From: an uncultured beta proteobacterium
GTDB lineage: Bacteria; Pseudomonadota; Gammaproteobacteria; Burkholderiales; Rhodocyclaceae
Direction of reading: 5' to 3'
NCBI GenBank assembly: GCA_903916205.1
Contig: CAIWVX010000487.1
Location: 1-8,259 of the forward strand
DNA: 8,259 nt
The notes below the pieces were generated by a model, which was not told the DNA's origin, did no database searches, and worked only from the letters and a program-made list of their open reading frames with translations. Both the position numbers and the translations under genes were made by a program. Below, in pieces: positions 1 to 6,315 of this stretch; positions within the stretch are counted from its first letter, which is position 1; each line of letters opens with the position of its first letter.

Positions 1-99
1 TCCCGTCTCGATACCCGAAAATTGCAAACGGCCTTTGATTTCACATTGCCTGAATGGTCGATTGGCGTCGAACGGATGCTTTTAGAAATGCACGGGTGA
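1..99 (+). CDS. rfbD: dTDP-4-dehydrorhamnose reductase, C-terminal end (partial at left edge)
   Basis: An open frame enters at base 1 and ends at TGA 97-99, giving 32 residues. It begins SRLDTRKLQTAFDF and continues TLPEW, followed by a GVERML helix. This is the typical ending of RfbD/RmlD, the NADPH-dependent reductase that makes dTDP-L-rhamnose in the last step of the pathway; the family ends with an S-R-L-(D/N)-x-x-K-L block, then a proline-tryptophan turn and a short helix. The identification rests on this tail plus rfbA and rfbC downstream on the same strand. The catalytic YxxxK and Rossmann regions lie outside the window. The stop is only 7 bases before the preferred ATG of the next gene, so the two are probably co-transcribed and translationally coupled. 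Confidence 0.85.
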   Translation, partial: SRLDTRKLQTAFDFTLPEWSIGVERMLLEMHG

Positions 100-100
100 T
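95..100 (+). promoter_or_regulatory. Shine-Dalgarno sequence of the DNA ligase gene, overlapping the rfbD stop
   Basis: GGTGAT matches the 3' part of the anti-Shine-Dalgarno complement (GGAGGTGATC) and lies 6 bases before ATG 107. It includes the rfbD TGA. It is too close to serve the alternative GTG at 101, so it is the main reason for preferring ATG 107. It suggests that ribosomes ending rfbD reinitiate on the ligase. Confidence 0.5.
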
Positions 101-106
101 GTGAAG

Positions 107-952
107 ATGCGATTGACGCCCATAGTTCAAGCCCTGATGCTGGCGGCTTTGTCCTCGGCAAGCGTGTCCTTGCCCGCCACCGAAGCATTACCGCTGTTGC
201 ATGCAAAGCTTGAACAAGGTCAGGCCGATGTCGCCCTCTATCTGGTTAGCGAAAAGCTTGATGGCGTTCGTGCCTTCTGGGATGGGCAGGTACTGCGTAC
301 GCGCAGTGGAAACACGATCAATGCGCCGGCTTGGTTTATTGAAAACTTCCCGGCGTCGGCGCTGGATGGTGAATTGTGGATTGGTCGCGGGAAGTTTGAT
401 CGCTTGTCGGCCACCGTGCGCCGACAGGTGCCGGATGAAAACGAGTGGCGACAAGTACGGTTTCTGGTCTTTGAGTTACCGCAGGCATCAGGCACCTTCC
501 GTGAGCGGGATCAAGCACTGCGTACGATAATTCAAATGGCCGCCGTTCCTTGGTTGCAGGCCGTTGAGCAATTCACGCTCAAAGATCGCCCGACGCTCAA
601 GCGAAAACTCGACGAAATCATCAAGGCGGGTGGCGAAGGTTTGATGTTGCACCGGGCCGACGCGCTCTACCAAACGGGTCGTAGCGATACCTTGCTTAAA
701 ATGAAACCCTGGAATGATGCAGAGGCCGAGGTCATTGCCCACCAGCCAGGCAAAGGGAAGTATTCCGGGAGGCTCGGTGCGTTGCGAGTGCGAACTGCGG
801 ATGGCGTTGAGTTCCTGCTGGGTACGGGGTTAAGCGATACGGATCGCCTCAATCCGCCGCCCGTCGGCTCAATCATCACCTTTCGCTATCGGGAACTAAC
901 TCCCGGTGGGCTGCCACGTTTCGCCAGCTTCCATCGTGCGCGAGAAATTTAA
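107..952 (+). CDS. ligE: Exported ATP-dependent DNA ligase, Lig E type
   Basis: A 281-residue protein from ATG 107 (GTG 101 would add two residues). It joins nicked DNA through a lysyl-AMP intermediate. In order: a hydrophobic signal-peptide-like N-terminus (about residues 1-24, ending near LPA|TEA); ligase motif I EKLDGVR with the adenylated lysine K50; motif III LDGELWIG (E89); motif IIIa FLVFELP (119-125); motif IV GGEGLMLHR (E177); motif V LLKMKPW (K198, K200); then an OB-fold region ending in RYRELT and PRFASF. No extra DNA-binding domain is present. This short signal-bearing form matches Lig E of Neisseria, Haemophilus and Vibrio, thought to act in the periplasm or on extracellular DNA. 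Family and motifs are clear; export is inferred from the N-terminus. The position between rfbD and rfbA is unusual and suggests co-expression with rhamnose synthesis. Confidence 0.9.
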   Translation: MRLTPIVQALMLAALSSASVSLPATEALPLLHAKLEQGQADVALYLVSEKLDGVRAFWDGQVLRTRSGNTINAPAWFIENFPASALDGELWIGRGKFDRLSATVRRQVPDENEWRQVRFLVFELPQASGTFRERDQALRTIIQMAAVPWLQAVEQFTLKDRPTLKRKLDEIIKAGGEGLMLHRADALYQTGRSDTLLKMKPWNDAEAEVIAHQPGKGKYSGRLGALRVRTADGVEFLLGTGLSDTDRLNPPPVGSIITFRYRELTPGGLPRFASFHRAREI

Positions 953-966
953 GATAAAGGAAAAAA

Positions 967-1860
967 ATGCCAACCAGCAAACGCAAAGGGATCATCCTCG
1001 CCGGAGGTTCCGGCACCCGACTCTATCCGGCAACGCAAGTCGTTTCAAAACAACTGTTGCCGATCTTCGACAAACCAATGATCTATTACCCGCTGAGTAC
1101 GCTGCTGCTGGCGGGAATCCGCGACATTCTAGTGATCTCAACGCCGCAAGATACGCCGCGCTTTGAGCAGTTACTGGGTGACGGTAGCCAATGGGGTATC
1201 CGTCTGACGTATGCCGTCCAGCCTTCTCCCGACGGGCTGGCGCAAGCCTTCTTAATTGGCGAGTCGTTTCTTGCAAACACGCCCTGCGCTTTGGTTTTGG
1301 GCGACAACATCTTCTACGGCCATGATTTTGCCGGGCTGGTTCAGGAGGCTACGGTGAGGGAAGAAGGCGCGACGGTCTTCGCTTACACCGTGAACGATCC
1401 CGAGCGGTATGGGGTCGTTGAATTTGACGGACAAGGCCGAGCGGTCAGTCTCGAAGAAAAACCGCAAGCGCCCAAATCGCGCTACGCGGTGACTGGACTT
1501 TATTTTTACGACCGCCATGTCGTTGAATTAGCCAAAAGAGTCAAGCCCTCACTACGCGGTGAGCTAGAAATTACCGACCTTAACCGCCTCTATCTTGAAC
1601 AAGGAAATCTCAAGGTTCAAACCATGGGTCGCGGCTACGCTTGGCTGGATACCGGCACGCACGAATCCATGCTCGAAGCCAGCCAGTTCATCCATACCAT
1701 TGAAAAACGGCAAGGGCTAAAAGTGGCCTGCCCGGAAGAAATCGCCTGGCGTAATGGCTGGATTGATGATGCACAACTTGAAAAACAGGCGGCGCTTTTA
1801 GCTAAATCGGGCTATGGCTCCTATTTGAGAGGCTTGTTACGAGATAAGGTATTTGCATGA
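967..1860 (+). CDS. rfbA: Glucose-1-phosphate thymidylyltransferase
   Basis: A 297-residue cytoplasmic enzyme of about the usual family length (around 290). It makes dTDP-glucose from dTTP and glucose-1-phosphate, the first step towards dTDP-L-rhamnose. Visible motifs are the nucleotide-binding loop [11 protein letters not shown] (11-21), the following SKQLLP and FDKPM segments (K28, K36), LGDN with the metal-binding aspartate D113, EEKP (163-166), GELEITDLN (198-206), and [10 protein letters not shown] (226-235) with the second metal aspartate D228. The C-terminal helices (about 245-297) resemble the regulatory-site region of RmlA. The ATG has a Shine-Dalgarno AAAGGA (956-961) 5 bases upstream, within a run of A. 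It starts 14 bases after the ligase stop, and its own TGA overlaps the rfbC start as ATGA, so translation of the two is likely coupled. No key residue is missing. Confidence 0.97.
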   Translation: MPTSKRKGIILAGGSGTRLYPATQVVSKQLLPIFDKPMIYYPLSTLLLAGIRDILVISTPQDTPRFEQLLGDGSQWGIRLTYAVQPSPDGLAQAFLIGESFLANTPCALVLGDNIFYGHDFAGLVQEATVREEGATVFAYTVNDPERYGVVEFDGQGRAVSLEEKPQAPKSRYAVTGLYFYDRHVVELAKRVKPSLRGELEITDLNRLYLEQGNLKVQTMGRGYAWLDTGTHESMLEASQFIHTIEKRQGLKVACPEEIAWRNGWIDDAQLEKQAALLAKSGYGSYLRGLLRDKVFA

Positions 1861-2396
1861 AAGTAACGCCCCTCGCTATTTCTGGCATGTTATTGATCGA
1901 GCCAAAGGTGTTTGGCGACGAACGCGGATTCTTTTTCGAGAGTTTTAACCAACGCGCCTTCAATGAGGCCACGGGGCTTGAGCTATCGTTCGTTCAGGAC
2001 AACCATTCAAAAAGTGCAAAAAACGTCCTGCGTGGTCTGCACTACCAGTTGCCTCCTCGGGCGCAAGGCAAACTGGTTCGTGTCATTTCTGGTGAGGTCT
2101 TTGATGTGGCGGTTGATATTCGCCAAGGCTCTCCAAGCTTTGGCCAATGGATCGGAGAACTACTCTCGTCCGAAAACAAGCGGCAGTTATGGATTCCCGC
2201 CGGTTTGGCTCACGGTTTTTTGGTACTGAGTGAATCCGCAGAATTTCTCTACAAAACAACCGACTATTACGCCCCAGAATGTGAACGTTGTATTCTGTGG
2301 AGTGACCCCGATCTAGCGATCACTTGGCCGCTGCAAGGCAATCCATTACTGGCCGCGAAAGATGCACAGGGTGCGGCGTTTAAAACGCTCATTTAA
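1857..2396 (+). CDS. rfbC: dTDP-4-dehydrorhamnose 3,5-epimerase
   Basis: A 179-residue cupin-fold enzyme of normal length that epimerises C3 and C5 of dTDP-4-keto-6-deoxy-glucose, the third step of dTDP-L-rhamnose synthesis, before RfbD. Seen in the sequence: [11 protein letters not shown] (20-30) in the substrate-binding N-terminus; QDNHSKS (47-53); VLRGLHYQ (57-64) with the catalytic base H62; [18 protein letters not shown] (72-89), a typical cupin strand pair; IPAGLAHGF (113-121) with H119; LYKTTDYY with the catalytic tyrosine Y132; and D169, which matches the aspartate that pairs with the catalytic histidine in the Salmonella enzyme. All expected residues are present. The ATG overlaps the rfbA stop by 4 bases. 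It is the last gene of the rhamnose unit here: 56 bases on, the convergent pyrC' gene ends. Confidence 0.97.
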   Translation: MKVTPLAISGMLLIEPKVFGDERGFFFESFNQRAFNEATGLELSFVQDNHSKSAKNVLRGLHYQLPPRAQGKLVRVISGEVFDVAVDIRQGSPSFGQWIGELLSSENKRQLWIPAGLAHGFLVLSESAEFLYKTTDYYAPECERCILWSDPDLAITWPLQGNPLLAAKDAQGAAFKTLI

Positions 2397-2452
2397 AGCA
2401 AATTTGCCTTGGGTTGCGGTGGTTAGGCTTCGATATGGCAAGCCCTGCCGCA
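2397..2452. other. Intergenic space between convergent rfbC and pyrC'
   Basis: This 56-base gap must end two convergent transcripts, but no canonical terminator is visible. The best inverted repeat is GGCTT (2426-2430) with AAGCC (2440-2444): five pairs, a 9-base loop and no T tract on either side. It is too weak to call. Termination may be Rho-dependent or lie inside the opposing gene ends. Confidence 0.5.
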
Positions 2453-3736
2453 TTACGGTGCGCACCCTTCGCCAAAAACAATCTCTCCGCCGACGAGAGT
2501 CAGGGTGACTCGGCCGATGAGCTGGTGACCCAGTAACGGGGTGTTTTTGCCTTGGCTGCATAAGGCTTCAGGGGTAATGCGCCAGGCTTGACGGGGGTCA
2601 AACAGGCAAATATCGGCGGGTCGGCCAAGCGTCAGTGAACCGGCCTCAATGCCCAGAATGGCGGCGGGGTCGCAGGTGACACGGGCCAGCGCGGTGAGTA
2701 GGGAAAGCCCGCTTTCTTCGGCCCATTTGAGGGTGAGTGGCAACAGCAGCTCAAGCCCCGTCGCACCGGGTAAGGCTTCAGAAAAAGGTAATTGTTTGCC
2801 ATCTTCATTGATCGGGGTGTGATCCGAACAGATTGCGGCTAGACCTTCAGCCACGGCGGCGCGTAAGGCGTCACGGTCGCTCACGGCACGCAATGGCGGG
2901 GCGAAGCGGGCTTGGCTGTCGAAGTAACCGATGTCGTTTTCGGAGAGATGCAGATGGTGAATGGCGATGTCGCAACTGACTTTGACGCCGGAGTGCTTGG
3001 CCTCACGCACCAGCGCCACCCCGGCGGCGGATGATAGCCGGGCCAGATGCAAGCGCACGCCGGTTTCTTTGGCGAGTTGCAGTGCGGTGGCAATGGCCAC
3101 TGTTTCAGCGCATACCGGAATGCCCGCTAGGCCAAGTCGGGAGGCCACTTCGCCGTCGTGGGCCACGCCTTCGTGGGCCAGATAATGATCTTGCGGTTGC
3201 AAATGAACAGCAAAATCAAAGGTGGCGGCGTATTGCATGGCCCGCAACAGTATTTGGGTGTTGAAAAGCGGGCGTTGCGCCTGTGAGAAGGCGATGCAAC
3301 CGGCGCTTTTCAGACTGGCTAGCTCAGCCAGTTTTTCGCCCGCCAGTTGCTGAGTCAAGGCACCAATCGGAAAAACGCGGGCCAGCCCGAGGGCTTCACT
3401 GTGCCGGGCTAGGCGTTCCACTAAACCCGGTTCGTCAAGCGGTGGATTGGTGTCGGGTGGGCAGGCCACGGCGGTCACGCCACCGGCGACGGCGGCTTTC
3501 AGTTCCGATTCGAGGCGGCCAAGACGGGTTGAAAGGTCAACCAAGCCGGGGCAGACGATCTTGCCGCTGGCGTCAATGCGTTGGGTCGCGATAAAGCCGG
3601 GCGGCGCGGTGTCAATGGCGGCAATGCGCCCGGCGCTGATAAATAGATCGGTGGTTCGGTCGATGCCATTTTGTGGATCAATCACCCGCCCGTTACGGAG
3701 GTGGATGTGCTGGCGTGTCTTTGCTTGGTTTTGCAT
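2453..3736 (-). CDS. pyrC': Non-catalytic dihydroorotase-like subunit of aspartate transcarbamoylase (PyrC')
   Basis: A 427-residue member of the amidohydrolase/dihydroorotase family, directly downstream of pyrB. The scaffold is clear: N-terminal strand block with NGRVIDPQNG (15-24), KIVCPGLVDLS (59-69), the TNPPLDEP loop (96-103), CDIAIHHLHLSENDI (255-269), SDHTPINEDGK (304-314), GLELLLPL (327-334) and the C-terminal GRPADICLFDP. The metal site is degraded. The usual HxH after PGxxD is S69 and R71; the metal histidine of the HxxH(V/L)S motif is R233; the histidine after DHxP is I309. H178 and D305 remain. Dihydroorotase activity is therefore unlikely. In Pseudomonas such a PyrC' is a structural partner of PyrB in a dodecameric transcarbamoylase, the most probable role here. 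Its ATG follows the pyrB stop by 3 bases. Databases may label it simply dihydroorotase. Confidence 0.9.
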   Translation of the reverse strand: MQNQAKTRQHIHLRNGRVIDPQNGIDRTTDLFISAGRIAAIDTAPPGFIATQRIDASGKIVCPGLVDLSTRLGRLESELKAAVAGGVTAVACPPDTNPPLDEPGLVERLARHSEALGLARVFPIGALTQQLAGEKLAELASLKSAGCIAFSQAQRPLFNTQILLRAMQYAATFDFAVHLQPQDHYLAHEGVAHDGEVASRLGLAGIPVCAETVAIATALQLAKETGVRLHLARLSSAAGVALVREAKHSGVKVSCDIAIHHLHLSENDIGYFDSQARFAPPLRAVSDRDALRAAVAEGLAAICSDHTPINEDGKQLPFSEALPGATGLELLLPLTLKWAEESGLSLLTALARVTCDPAAILGIEAGSLTLGRPADICLFDPRQAWRITPEALCSQGKNTPLLGHQLIGRVTLTLVGGEIVFGEGCAP

Positions 3737-3739
3737 TGT

Positions 3740-4714
3740 TCAGTTCCCCGCTAGAAGGCTCATGACGGCCATGCGCACCGCGATGCCGAAGGTGACTTGC
3801 GGCAGGATCACCGCTTGCGACCCGTCGGCGACTTCGGAGTCGATTTCGACGCCACGGTTCATCGGCCCCGGATGCATCACGATGGCCTCGGGTTTGGCGA
3901 GCGCTAGGGTTTCCGGCGTCAATCCGTAGTGCTTGAAGTATTCGCGAGCCGAAGGCAGCAAAGCGCCGTTCATGCGCTCGTTTTGCAGGCGCAGCATGAT
4001 GATTACATCACAGCCTTTAAGTCCTTCTTGCAGCGTGTTGAAGACGCGCACGCCCATTTTGTCGATGGCGGTTGGCAGCAAAGTCTGCGGCCCGATAGCG
4101 CGAACTTCACCCGCGCCAAGGGTGTTGAGGGCGTAAATGTCGGAACGCGCAACCCGCGAATGCAAAATGTCGCCAACGATAGCTACGGTCAGATTGGAGA
4201 AATCCTTTTTGTAGTGGCGAATAGTGTACATGTCGAGCAGCCCTTGCGTCGGGTGCGCGTGACGGCCATCACCGGCATTTACTACGTGCACATCCGAGCG
4301 GCCAATGCGGTGCAGGTGATCGACAATCAGGTAGGGTGCGCCCGATGAAGCATGGCGTACCACAAACATGTCGGCGTGCATGGCGACCAGATTATCAATG
4401 GTGTCGAGCAAGGTTTCGCCCTTGGCGGTCGATGAGCGTGCAACATCGAGATTGATGACGTCGGCGGATAGGCGTTTGGCGGCAATTTCAAAGGTGGTGC
4501 GGGTACGCGTCGAGTTCTCGAAAAACAGGTTGAAGACGCTTTTACCGCGCAGCAAGGGGACTTTTTTGACATCGCGGTCAGAGACTTCAAGAAAGCTTGA
4601 GGCGGTGTCGAGAATCCGCAGCAAGGCTTCGCGCGGTAAACCGTCAATCGACAGCAGGTGCGTTAATTCGCCGTTGGCATTGAGTTGGGGGTTGCGATAG
4701 GTGGAATTACGCAT
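3740..4714 (-). CDS. pyrB: Aspartate carbamoyltransferase catalytic subunit
   Basis: A 324-residue enzyme that joins carbamoyl phosphate to aspartate, the first committed step of pyrimidine synthesis. Carbamoyl-phosphate motifs are [13 protein letters not shown] (64-76, with S68-T69-R70-T71-R72), SSTAKGET (94-101, K98) and HPTQGLLD (154-161). The aspartate-side motifs are [11 protein letters not shown] (181-191), MLRLQNER (240-247) and HPGPMNRG (271-278). The start at ATG 4714 gives an N-terminus about ten residues longer than E. coli PyrB, like that of Pseudomonas PyrB, where the extension takes part in effector binding. GGAG lies about 11 bases upstream. The open frame runs on to 4936, but those 74 codons lie inside pyrR in another frame and look non-coding. 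The start overlaps the pyrR end by 8 bases, and pyrC' follows after 3 bases. No pyrI is present, as expected for a PyrB/PyrC' holoenzyme. Confidence 0.96.
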   Translation of the reverse strand: MRNSTYRNPQLNANGELTHLLSIDGLPREALLRILDTASSFLEVSDRDVKKVPLLRGKSVFNLFFENSTRTRTTFEIAAKRLSADVINLDVARSSTAKGETLLDTIDNLVAMHADMFVVRHASSGAPYLIVDHLHRIGRSDVHVVNAGDGRHAHPTQGLLDMYTIRHYKKDFSNLTVAIVGDILHSRVARSDIYALNTLGAGEVRAIGPQTLLPTAIDKMGVRVFNTLQEGLKGCDVIIMLRLQNERMNGALLPSAREYFKHYGLTPETLALAKPEAIVMHPGPMNRGVEIDSEVADGSQAVILPQVTFGIAVRMAVMSLLAGN

Positions 4715-5225
4715 GGATGTCGCGTCTCCATTGCAGTTTGTTGTTTGGGCCGGGTTCGAGCACCAGTTCTTCATTAGGGCCAAGTTCAAGTTGCCAAGTG
4801 CAGAATTCAGCGGTGATGGGCAGCTCGCGGCCACCACGATCCGCCAGCACGGCCAGTTTGATGCTGGCCGGACGGCCATAATCAAACAGCTCATTGATCG
4901 CGGCGCGGGTGGTGCGTCCGGTGTAGAGCACGTCATCGACGAGGATCAGTGGCCGGTCTTCGACATCAAACGGAATCGAGGTCGGTTTGACTTGGGGATG
5001 CAAGCCCTTCTCGCCAAAATCATCGCGATAGAACGAAACGTCGATCAGGCCGATTTCGCCCGGTAGCTTGAGCAACTCACTCAGCCGCCGCGCCACCCAG
5101 ACGCCACCGCTATGAATGCCGATGAGTAGGGTGTTAGGTTGTAGTTGCGGTCGTATCAGTTCGGCCAGCGCAGCACATTGCGCTTCGGCGTCAGGGAGTT
5201 CAGTCAAATGCGGGGTCGGGGGCAT
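4707..5225 (-). CDS. pyrR: PyrR family pyrimidine regulatory protein / uracil phosphoribosyltransferase homologue
   Basis: A 172-residue type I phosphoribosyltransferase-fold protein. Seen: [14 protein letters not shown] (35-48), a typical PRTase strand and loop; DVSFYRDDF (62-70); the PRPP-binding motif [18 protein letters not shown] (93-110, with D97-D98 and T102-G103-R104-T105); and the PyrR block [20 protein letters not shown] (118-137). In Bacillus, PyrR binds UMP and attenuates pyr mRNA and also has uracil phosphoribosyltransferase activity; proteobacterial members are less uniform. ATG 5225 was chosen because the family starts close to there. The open frame reaches 5327, but those extra residues are read from ruvX in another frame. 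Only a weak GGA precedes the ATG. This start overlaps ruvX by 26 bases and the end overlaps pyrB by 8, so there is no leader between ruvX and pyrB for a classical PyrR-controlled attenuator. Confidence 0.9.
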   Translation of the reverse strand: MPPTPHLTELPDAEAQCAALAELIRPQLQPNTLLIGIHSGGVWVARRLSELLKLPGEIGLIDVSFYRDDFGEKGLHPQVKPTSIPFDVEDRPLILVDDVLYTGRTTRAAINELFDYGRPASIKLAVLADRGGRELPITAEFCTWQLELGPNEELVLEPGPNNKLQWRRDIHA

Positions 5226-5709
5226 GGGCGTGGTGTTCCATAAAGTTTGGGTCAGAGCGTTGGGCGCGGTGCTCAAAAGCGCGTTCAAAGTAACATTGCA
5301 GGATAATCTGGGCGGCCAGCGCATCAATGTGTTGTTTGGCGCTTTTGGCCGTGTGGCCGCTTTCGCGCAGCCGTTCGTTGGCCTCGACCGAGGTCAGCCG
5401 TTCTTCAGCGAAATTAACGGGGAGATTAAAGCGTCCGTGTAATTGGTTGGCGAATCGGGTACAGCGTGCGGTCATGGCATGGGCCGCGCCATCGAGAGCC
5501 ACCGGCAGACCGACCACTAGGCTGGCGGGCTGCCATTCCTTAATCAGTGCGGCGATGGCTGAAAAGCGTTCAGCATTGGCTTCGCTGCGAATCGTTGTCA
5601 GCGGATGCGCCTGAGCGAGCGCCCACTCACCTACCGCCACGCCGATTCGTTTTTCGCCAAAATCAAAGGCCAAGACGGTTCCTCGTTGCTGTTCGTTGAG
5701 TTCAGGCAT
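5200..5709 (-). CDS. ruvX: RuvX/YqgF family Holliday junction resolvase-like nuclease
   Basis: A 169-residue RNase H-fold protein. The family is linked to Holliday junction resolution and to 16S rRNA 5'-end processing. Motifs: [14 protein letters not shown] (14-27) with the first catalytic acid D16; [11 protein letters not shown] (64-74); EERLTSVEA (102-110) with the second acid E103; and [12 protein letters not shown] (127-138) with D129. The catalytic set is complete. Most relatives are about 140 residues, so roughly the last 29 here are an extra tail, charged and histidine-containing ([10 protein letters not shown] at 156-165), part of which overlaps the pyrR start. ATG 5709 is preferred because AAGG lies 6 bases upstream and the motif spacing fits; an earlier in-frame ATG at 5742 would add 11 residues inside yqgE. 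The start overlaps the yqgE end by 8 bases, a conserved pairing in gammaproteobacteria. Confidence 0.94.
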   Translation of the reverse strand: MPELNEQQRGTVLAFDFGEKRIGVAVGEWALAQAHPLTTIRSEANAERFSAIAALIKEWQPASLVVGLPVALDGAAHAMTARCTRFANQLHGRFNLPVNFAEERLTSVEANERLRESGHTAKSAKQHIDALAAQIILQCYFERAFEHRAQRSDPNFMEHHAHAPDPAFD

Positions 5710-6271
5710 GGCCCGCCTTTTCCGAGAGGTTGGCAAAATCAATGCCTAGACGTTCCAGCGCCGACGGCAGCCGCTCTTCAAACGGCGTGTCGAAAAGAAT
5801 AGCGGGCTCAGCGGGCACCGTCAGCCAAGTGTTTTGAGCCAGCTCTTGTTCGAGTTGTCCGGCACCCCAGCCGGAATAACCGAGAGTCACCATGATTTCG
5901 TGAGGCTGCCCATCGCGGGCAACCGCATGGAGGACGTCGAGCGAGCTGGTGAGGCCAACGTTCTCATTGATATTTAAGGTGGATTGCCAAGTACCCAGCG
6001 GCCGATGCAGGACAAATCCACGGTTAGTCTGTACCGGGCCGCCAAAACAAATGGGGAAAAGTGACAAGCTGATAGACTCTGACGGCTTCAGTGGGATGTT
6101 GATTTTTTCAAGCAAAGTGGCGAGATTCAGGTCAGTTGGTCGATTAACAATCAGCCCGAGCGCCCCCTGTTCATTGTGTTCCGCAATATAAATCAGGGAT
6201 CTTGAGAAGAAAGGATCATCCATCGCGGGCATCGCAATGAGAAAATGATCGGTTAGGTTGGTGCTTTTCAT
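5702..6271 (-). CDS. yqgE: YqgE/AlgH family protein (UPF0301)
   Basis: A 189-residue protein of normal family length with no signal peptide or membrane segment. Family signatures: [20 protein letters not shown] (6-25), [19 protein letters not shown] (27-45), [15 protein letters not shown] (74-88) and [14 protein letters not shown] (128-141). Biochemical function is unknown; the name AlgH comes from a proposed role in alginate regulation in Pseudomonas. An in-frame TAA lies four codons upstream, so ATG 6271 is the earliest possible start, and it agrees with the family start. There is no recognisable Shine-Dalgarno. It is the first gene of the yqgE-ruvX-pyrR-pyrB-pyrC' unit, and its promoter must be in the 44 bases before phr or inside the start of phr. 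Confidence 0.93.
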   Translation of the reverse strand: MKSTNLTDHFLIAMPAMDDPFFSRSLIYIAEHNEQGALGLIVNRPTDLNLATLLEKINIPLKPSESISLSLFPICFGGPVQTNRGFVLHRPLGTWQSTLNINENVGLTSSLDVLHAVARDGQPHEIMVTLGYSGWGAGQLEQELAQNTWLTVPAEPAILFDTPFEERLPSALERLGIDFANLSEKAGHA

Positions 6272-6285
6272 GAGGTCATTTTAAT
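6258..6285 (+). promoter_or_regulatory. Possible sigma-70 promoter for phr
   Basis: A -10-like TTTAAT (6280-6285, five of six bases) follows a poor -35-like TTGGTG (6258-6263, three of six) after 16 bases. Transcription would start near 6292, giving a leader of about 24 bases that includes the Shine-Dalgarno. The -35 half lies inside the yqgE start region. The match is modest and this is a guess by eye. Confidence 0.25.
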
Positions 6286-6315
6286 CAATGGCGGCAGTCG
6301 ATACAAAGGTAATCC
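6272..6315. other. Divergent intergenic region between yqgE and phr
   Basis: These 44 bases separate two divergent start codons. The phr side carries a good Shine-Dalgarno (AAAGGT, 6305-6310, 5 bases before ATG 6316). The yqgE side has none; instead a minimal frame ATG-ACC-TCA-TGA (6279 down to 6268) ends across the yqgE start. With so little room, each promoter probably overlaps the coding start of the other gene. Confidence 0.6.

Noticed and set aside
2426..2444. Inverted repeat GGCTT/AAGCC between rfbC and pyrC' as a terminator.
   Set aside because: Only five pairs with a 9-base loop and no T tract on either side; it could arise by chance.
3929..4348. A 139-codon open frame on the plus strand opposite pyrB.
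   Set aside because: It is antisense to strongly conserved pyrB motifs, has no ribosome-binding site and shows no recognisable protein features.
4715..4936. In-frame extension of pyrB upstream by 74 codons.
   Set aside because: It lies within pyrR in another frame, its composition (many C, P, S) is unlike PyrB, and the family start and a GGAG site fit ATG 4714.
5226..5327. In-frame extension of pyrR upstream by 34 codons.
   Set aside because: It is read from the coding sequence of ruvX in another frame and has no counterpart in PyrR proteins; ATG 5225 fits the family length.
5721..5731. TCCGAGAGGTT resembles the core of a PyrR RNA-binding loop.
   Set aside because: It is on the plus strand, opposite to the pyr transcript, inside the end of yqgE, and lacks one base of the usual loop. 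I see no supporting terminator/antiterminator pair.
5902..6231. The 12-base sequence CCATCGCGGGCA occurs twice within yqgE.
   Set aside because: Both copies are in coding sequence of moderate GC, are not part of an array and have no flanking symmetry; it looks like coincidence.
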